Under the pieces are notes generated by a model. It searched no databases and was not told the DNA's origin. It saw only the letters and a program-made list of their open reading frames with translations. Positions 61,236 through 64,000 of a DNA stretch of 64,000 nt are shown piece after piece. The position numbers and the translations under genes were made by a program. The stretch spans positions 20,087,241 through 20,151,240 of the forward strand of contig NC_092182.1 of assembly GCF_043641665.1 (NCBI RefSeq). Reading direction: 5' to 3'. Within the stretch, counting starts at the first letter, position 1. Every line of letters starts with the position of its first letter. Origin of the DNA: Enoplosus armatus (taxonomy: Eukaryota; Chordata; Actinopteri; Centrarchiformes; Enoplosidae).

Positions 61236-63819
61236 GTGAGTGAAGTGGCTTTTAGGGGGTTTGAATTCACCTTAATGCACTTTTGGATGTCTTTCAGTTT
61301 AGGGTTTAAATAGGAAGCAGGGTTATAGTCACCATACTGGTATTTTTGTTCTCTAGATTGGATTTCACACATGGTGAAACTTTTTGTGTGAATGCAATCT
61401 AAAAGTTGGCAAACTTGGAAGAATGAAGGCAACTTTAGCATTTGTTAACAGCAGGTAAATAATTCATGAAGTTAATAAACTCGCCTGCTGTTTTGCAGAG
61501 TGCACTTTGCTTTGCAGAGTGGAGGTCCTCTGACACTCTGACTGTCTGAGTCTATGATGACCTTTCATGACTCCAAAATCTTCATTAAAGAAGCAGCAGC
61601 TCCTGCCTTGTTATTATACAGTAGTATTTGTGCTGAGTCAGCCTTCACGTGGTGTTGCTATCCTCCAGCCAGCATGACATTTAGACTAGTCAGTGGTGGA
61701 AGAAGTATTCAGGTACTTAGTTAAGTTAAAGCAGCAATACCACAATGTCAAAATACTCCATTAAGAGTGAAAGTCCTGTATTCAAAGTATTACAATACTA
61801 AAGTATTAGAAGTAGTCATTATGTAGCAGAGTGGGCCTTGTCAGTGTATATTAAATGTATTATATTATTATGGTTCTTATTATTATTGGTGCATTAACAT
61901 GTAAGCAGCATTTTTAGTACTTTCTTACATTCCACAACTGAGATTAGTTCTGACAGGAAGGACGTTTAACTGATAGGTGCTAAGGAATGCCAATTTACTG
62001 ATACTTAATATTGATATATGATCTCATAGCTCTTAGCCCATGTTATGTGGATATCCTTTAAATGTGACTCTCCTCATGCCAAATTATTGGTCTTCTGGTA
62101 TTCATTTTTCAACTGTGGTGTTATATGCAGCCGGAAAACTATGTAAGTCATGTGACACTAAATGTCTTCCCTACAATCCAGATGACAAGAGGTCACAGGT
62201 CATTTTGACATCTGTTCACTATTAGAGAAACGTTACTGTCTTTAAATCAATAACAAACTGTCAGAAATTATCCATGAAATATTTAAAATCAACTCTAATA
62301 TTTTATGAACATGTGCAACTTCTTTAATATCAGTTAATAGTTGATGCCAAAAACATTTCTTTTGTACAAATATATGAATAAATAAAAAGTCAGTATCAGC
62401 CAGAACAACATCAGGCAATCAATATGAACTCCAGACCAGATATATGACAACTTTTTGTCTTCTTCACCACATCAGAACTGAGAAACACAATGAAATCCAT
62501 GTATTAATAAATTTACATATCACAGGGGAAAAAACATGGGACATTTAACCTTTTTGTGGGAAACAATAAGTTCAACCAGCCGTTGCCTTGACACCAGGGA
62601 GATCACCGTGCGTCTTCGTGTCCACAGGGGCTCTGCCATTGCCAAGATTGTGGGTGCCAATGCAGCCAAGTATGACAAGTTTGACACCACAGTGAACATG
62701 TGGGTGTTCGAGGAGATGGTGAACGGCCGTAAACTCACAGAAATCATCAACACAGACCATGAAAATGTGAAATATCTGCCCGGTCACAAGCTGCCCCCCA
62801 ATGTGGTGAGCATGAAAACACACAGAAGTCATTCACTGTTTGCTTTGATGCCATATGTTTGAAGTTTCAGCATATTTCCTCTCTCGTCTGCAGTTGGCTG
62901 TTCCAGACTTGGCTGAGTCTGTGAAAGGAGCCGACATCCTGATCTTTGTGGTCCCTCACCAGTTCATTGTGAGAGTGTGCGACACCATCAAAGACCACAT
63001 CAAGAAGGACGCTGTAGGAATGTCTCTCATAAAGGTAACATGGAGCAGGAAGTCACCAGTTCTTTTAATATTTGAAGATTTCACAATGCACTTAAGAATG
63101 GGAAGTATAAGTCCTCATGATGCAGAAGGATTTTGGTTGATCTGGTGGTCATTTGTGTGCTCCAGGGTGTCGATGCGGGTCCAGAGGGTCTGAAGCTGAT
63201 CTCTGAGGTCATCAAAGGGAAGCTGGGCATCACCATGGCGGTCCTCATGGGAGCAAACATCGCCAATGAGGTCGCTGAGGAGAAGTTCTGTGAAACAACC
63301 ATCGGTATGTGACATGTGACAAGTTTTGTTCTTGAGTCAGACGTCTACAATTAAAGGCACAAAGTGACATTTGTCTCTATGAAACTAGATGCACATTGAG
63401 TGAGGCTCCAGCTCCGACATCTTTTTCCATTCATTTATTTAAAATTAAAGATTGTTGGGTGCTCTATTCCAAAACATGATTTAAAGCCCCATGAATACAT
63501 GTTTATACATCATTTTGAGCCATTTTGGTGTATTTGAAATGAAATCCTTTAATTTAACATAGAAAATCCTGAAATTGAAAATTTACTTTGAACAGTTTGT
63601 GACTGAACGATACAGTCTTATTTGTTCTAAATAAGCATATTTATTGTTTGATACATTTATAAAGTATGGAAACTGATGATGATCTATTGGTTATTGTTGG
63701 GCACAGGGTGCAAAGACAAGGCTTACGGGCCCATGCTGAAGGAGCTGATGCAGACCACCAACTTCCGTGTGACTGTGGTGGAAGAGTCTGATGTTGTGGA
63801 GATGTGTGGGGCGCTCAAG
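61192..63819 (+). CDS. gpd1: Cytosolic NAD+-dependent glycerol-3-phosphate dehydrogenase (partial: exons 1-5, continues past right edge)
   Basis: Interconverts dihydroxyacetone phosphate and glycerol-3-phosphate with NADH/NAD+; cytosolic half of the glycerol-phosphate shuttle and source of the lipid glycerol backbone. Exons: 61192-61235, 62628-62805, 62894-63034, 63166-63304, 63707-63819, frame-consistent, 205 residues so far (human GPD1 has 349). Seen are the Rossmann dinucleotide motif GSGNWG (11-16), [27 protein letters not shown], Lys121 in SLIKGVD (human Lys120), [18 protein letters not shown], and catalytic Lys205 in CGALK (human Lys204). The start is the second of two adjacent in-frame ATGs: it has A at -3 and G at +4 and gives [15 protein letters not shown], close to human MASKKVCIVGSGNW. 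The C-terminal substrate-binding domain lies outside the window. The gpd1a/gpd1b assignment is unresolved. Confidence 0.95.
61236..62627 (+). other. gpd1 intron 1
   Basis: 1.39 kb. It contains a family B copy (61690-61920). The remainder is unremarkable, with acceptor TCCACAG. Confidence 0.78.
61690..61920 (-). mobile_element. Dispersed repeat family B copy, inverted
   Basis: It begins CAGTGGTGGAAGAAGTATTCA, then GCAATACCACAATGTCAAAAT, ACTCCATTAAGAGTGAAAGTC and CTGTATTCAAAG, the reverse complement of the 3' half of the 42921 copy, including the CAGTGGTGGAAGAAGTA terminus. Confidence 0.75.
62628..62805 (+). CDS. gpd1: gpd1 exon 2
   Basis: Completes the [14 protein letters not shown] nucleotide-binding loop and encodes [20 protein letters not shown] through GHKLPPNV. 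Confidence 0.96.
62894..63034 (+). CDS. gpd1: gpd1 exon 3
   Basis: Encodes [20 protein letters not shown] then PHQF through GMSLIK. The last codon is Lys121, equivalent to human Lys120. Confidence 0.96.
63166..63304 (+). CDS. gpd1: gpd1 exon 4
   Basis: Encodes [20 protein letters not shown] then [20 protein letters not shown] and FCETTIG. Confidence 0.96.
63305..63706 (+). other. gpd1 intron 4
   Basis: 402 bp, AT-rich, nothing recognised. Confidence 0.8.
63707..63819 (+). CDS. gpd1: gpd1 exon 5 (ends at the catalytic lysine)
   Basis: Encodes [20 protein letters not shown] then [17 protein letters not shown]. The homologous boundary (GALK before NVVAVGAG) fits. The donor is AAG followed by GTCGGC, a weak 5' splice site. 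The remaining exons lie to the right of the window. Confidence 0.9.
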
Positions 63820-64000
63820 GTCGGCCATCAAACTGATTTACTCCTCGATTTTCACAACCATCCGAGCATTAGTCTAAATTTTAATGTCAAGTCTGTGCTT
63901 AAGCTCTTAAAAACACATTATTACATGATCAAAAATAGTCAGTTTACAAGACAATGTTTTTGTAGTTTCAAATTCGTAGAGATCTACTGATATTTCTCTT

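Overview
This is a vertebrate nuclear locus, almost certainly from a ray-finned fish. The coding exons are split by GT-AG introns. The proteins read as close relatives of vertebrate ASIC1, SMARCD1 (BAF60A) and GPD1. The introns carry long (GT)n, (CA)n and (TA)n microsatellites and short non-autonomous transposon families that I recognise as typical of percomorph-type teleosts. The percomorph placement is an inference from repeat content only. There is no sign of bacterial, phage or viral gene organisation.

All three genes lie on the + strand, in the order asic1 - smarcd1 - gpd1, which is the order on human chromosome 12q13. (1) asic1 fills 1 to about 40.6 kb. Bases 1-50 are the tail of an upstream first coding exon. 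A second, complete first coding exon lies 16.3 kb downstream (16364-16978). Both end in phase 0 and both can splice to the common exons 2-10 (23821-39135). The downstream form encodes 541 residues. (2) smarcd1 has 13 coding exons (45588-58033) encoding 514 residues, with the SWIB domain in exons 8-9. (3) gpd1 begins at 61192 behind a TATA box and runs off the right edge after exon 5, whose last codon is the catalytic lysine.

The non-coding part is mostly intron. It holds two hAT-like MITEs with imperfect 8-bp target duplications, one of them inserted in an older element. It also holds a head-to-head inverted pair of one dispersed repeat 0.5 kb before asic1 exon 2, a 35-bp near-perfect hairpin, a 22-bp palindrome, a 34-bp minisatellite and many microsatellites. 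I saw no RNA genes, no nested genes and no CRISPR.

The genes have no obvious shared function (a neuronal/sensory cation channel, a chromatin-remodelling subunit and a cytosolic glycerol-phosphate enzyme). Their adjacency is ancient synteny. I did not find a wholly new system. The best observations are the alternative first exon cut by the left window edge and the unusual proton-gating residues in the downstream first exon.
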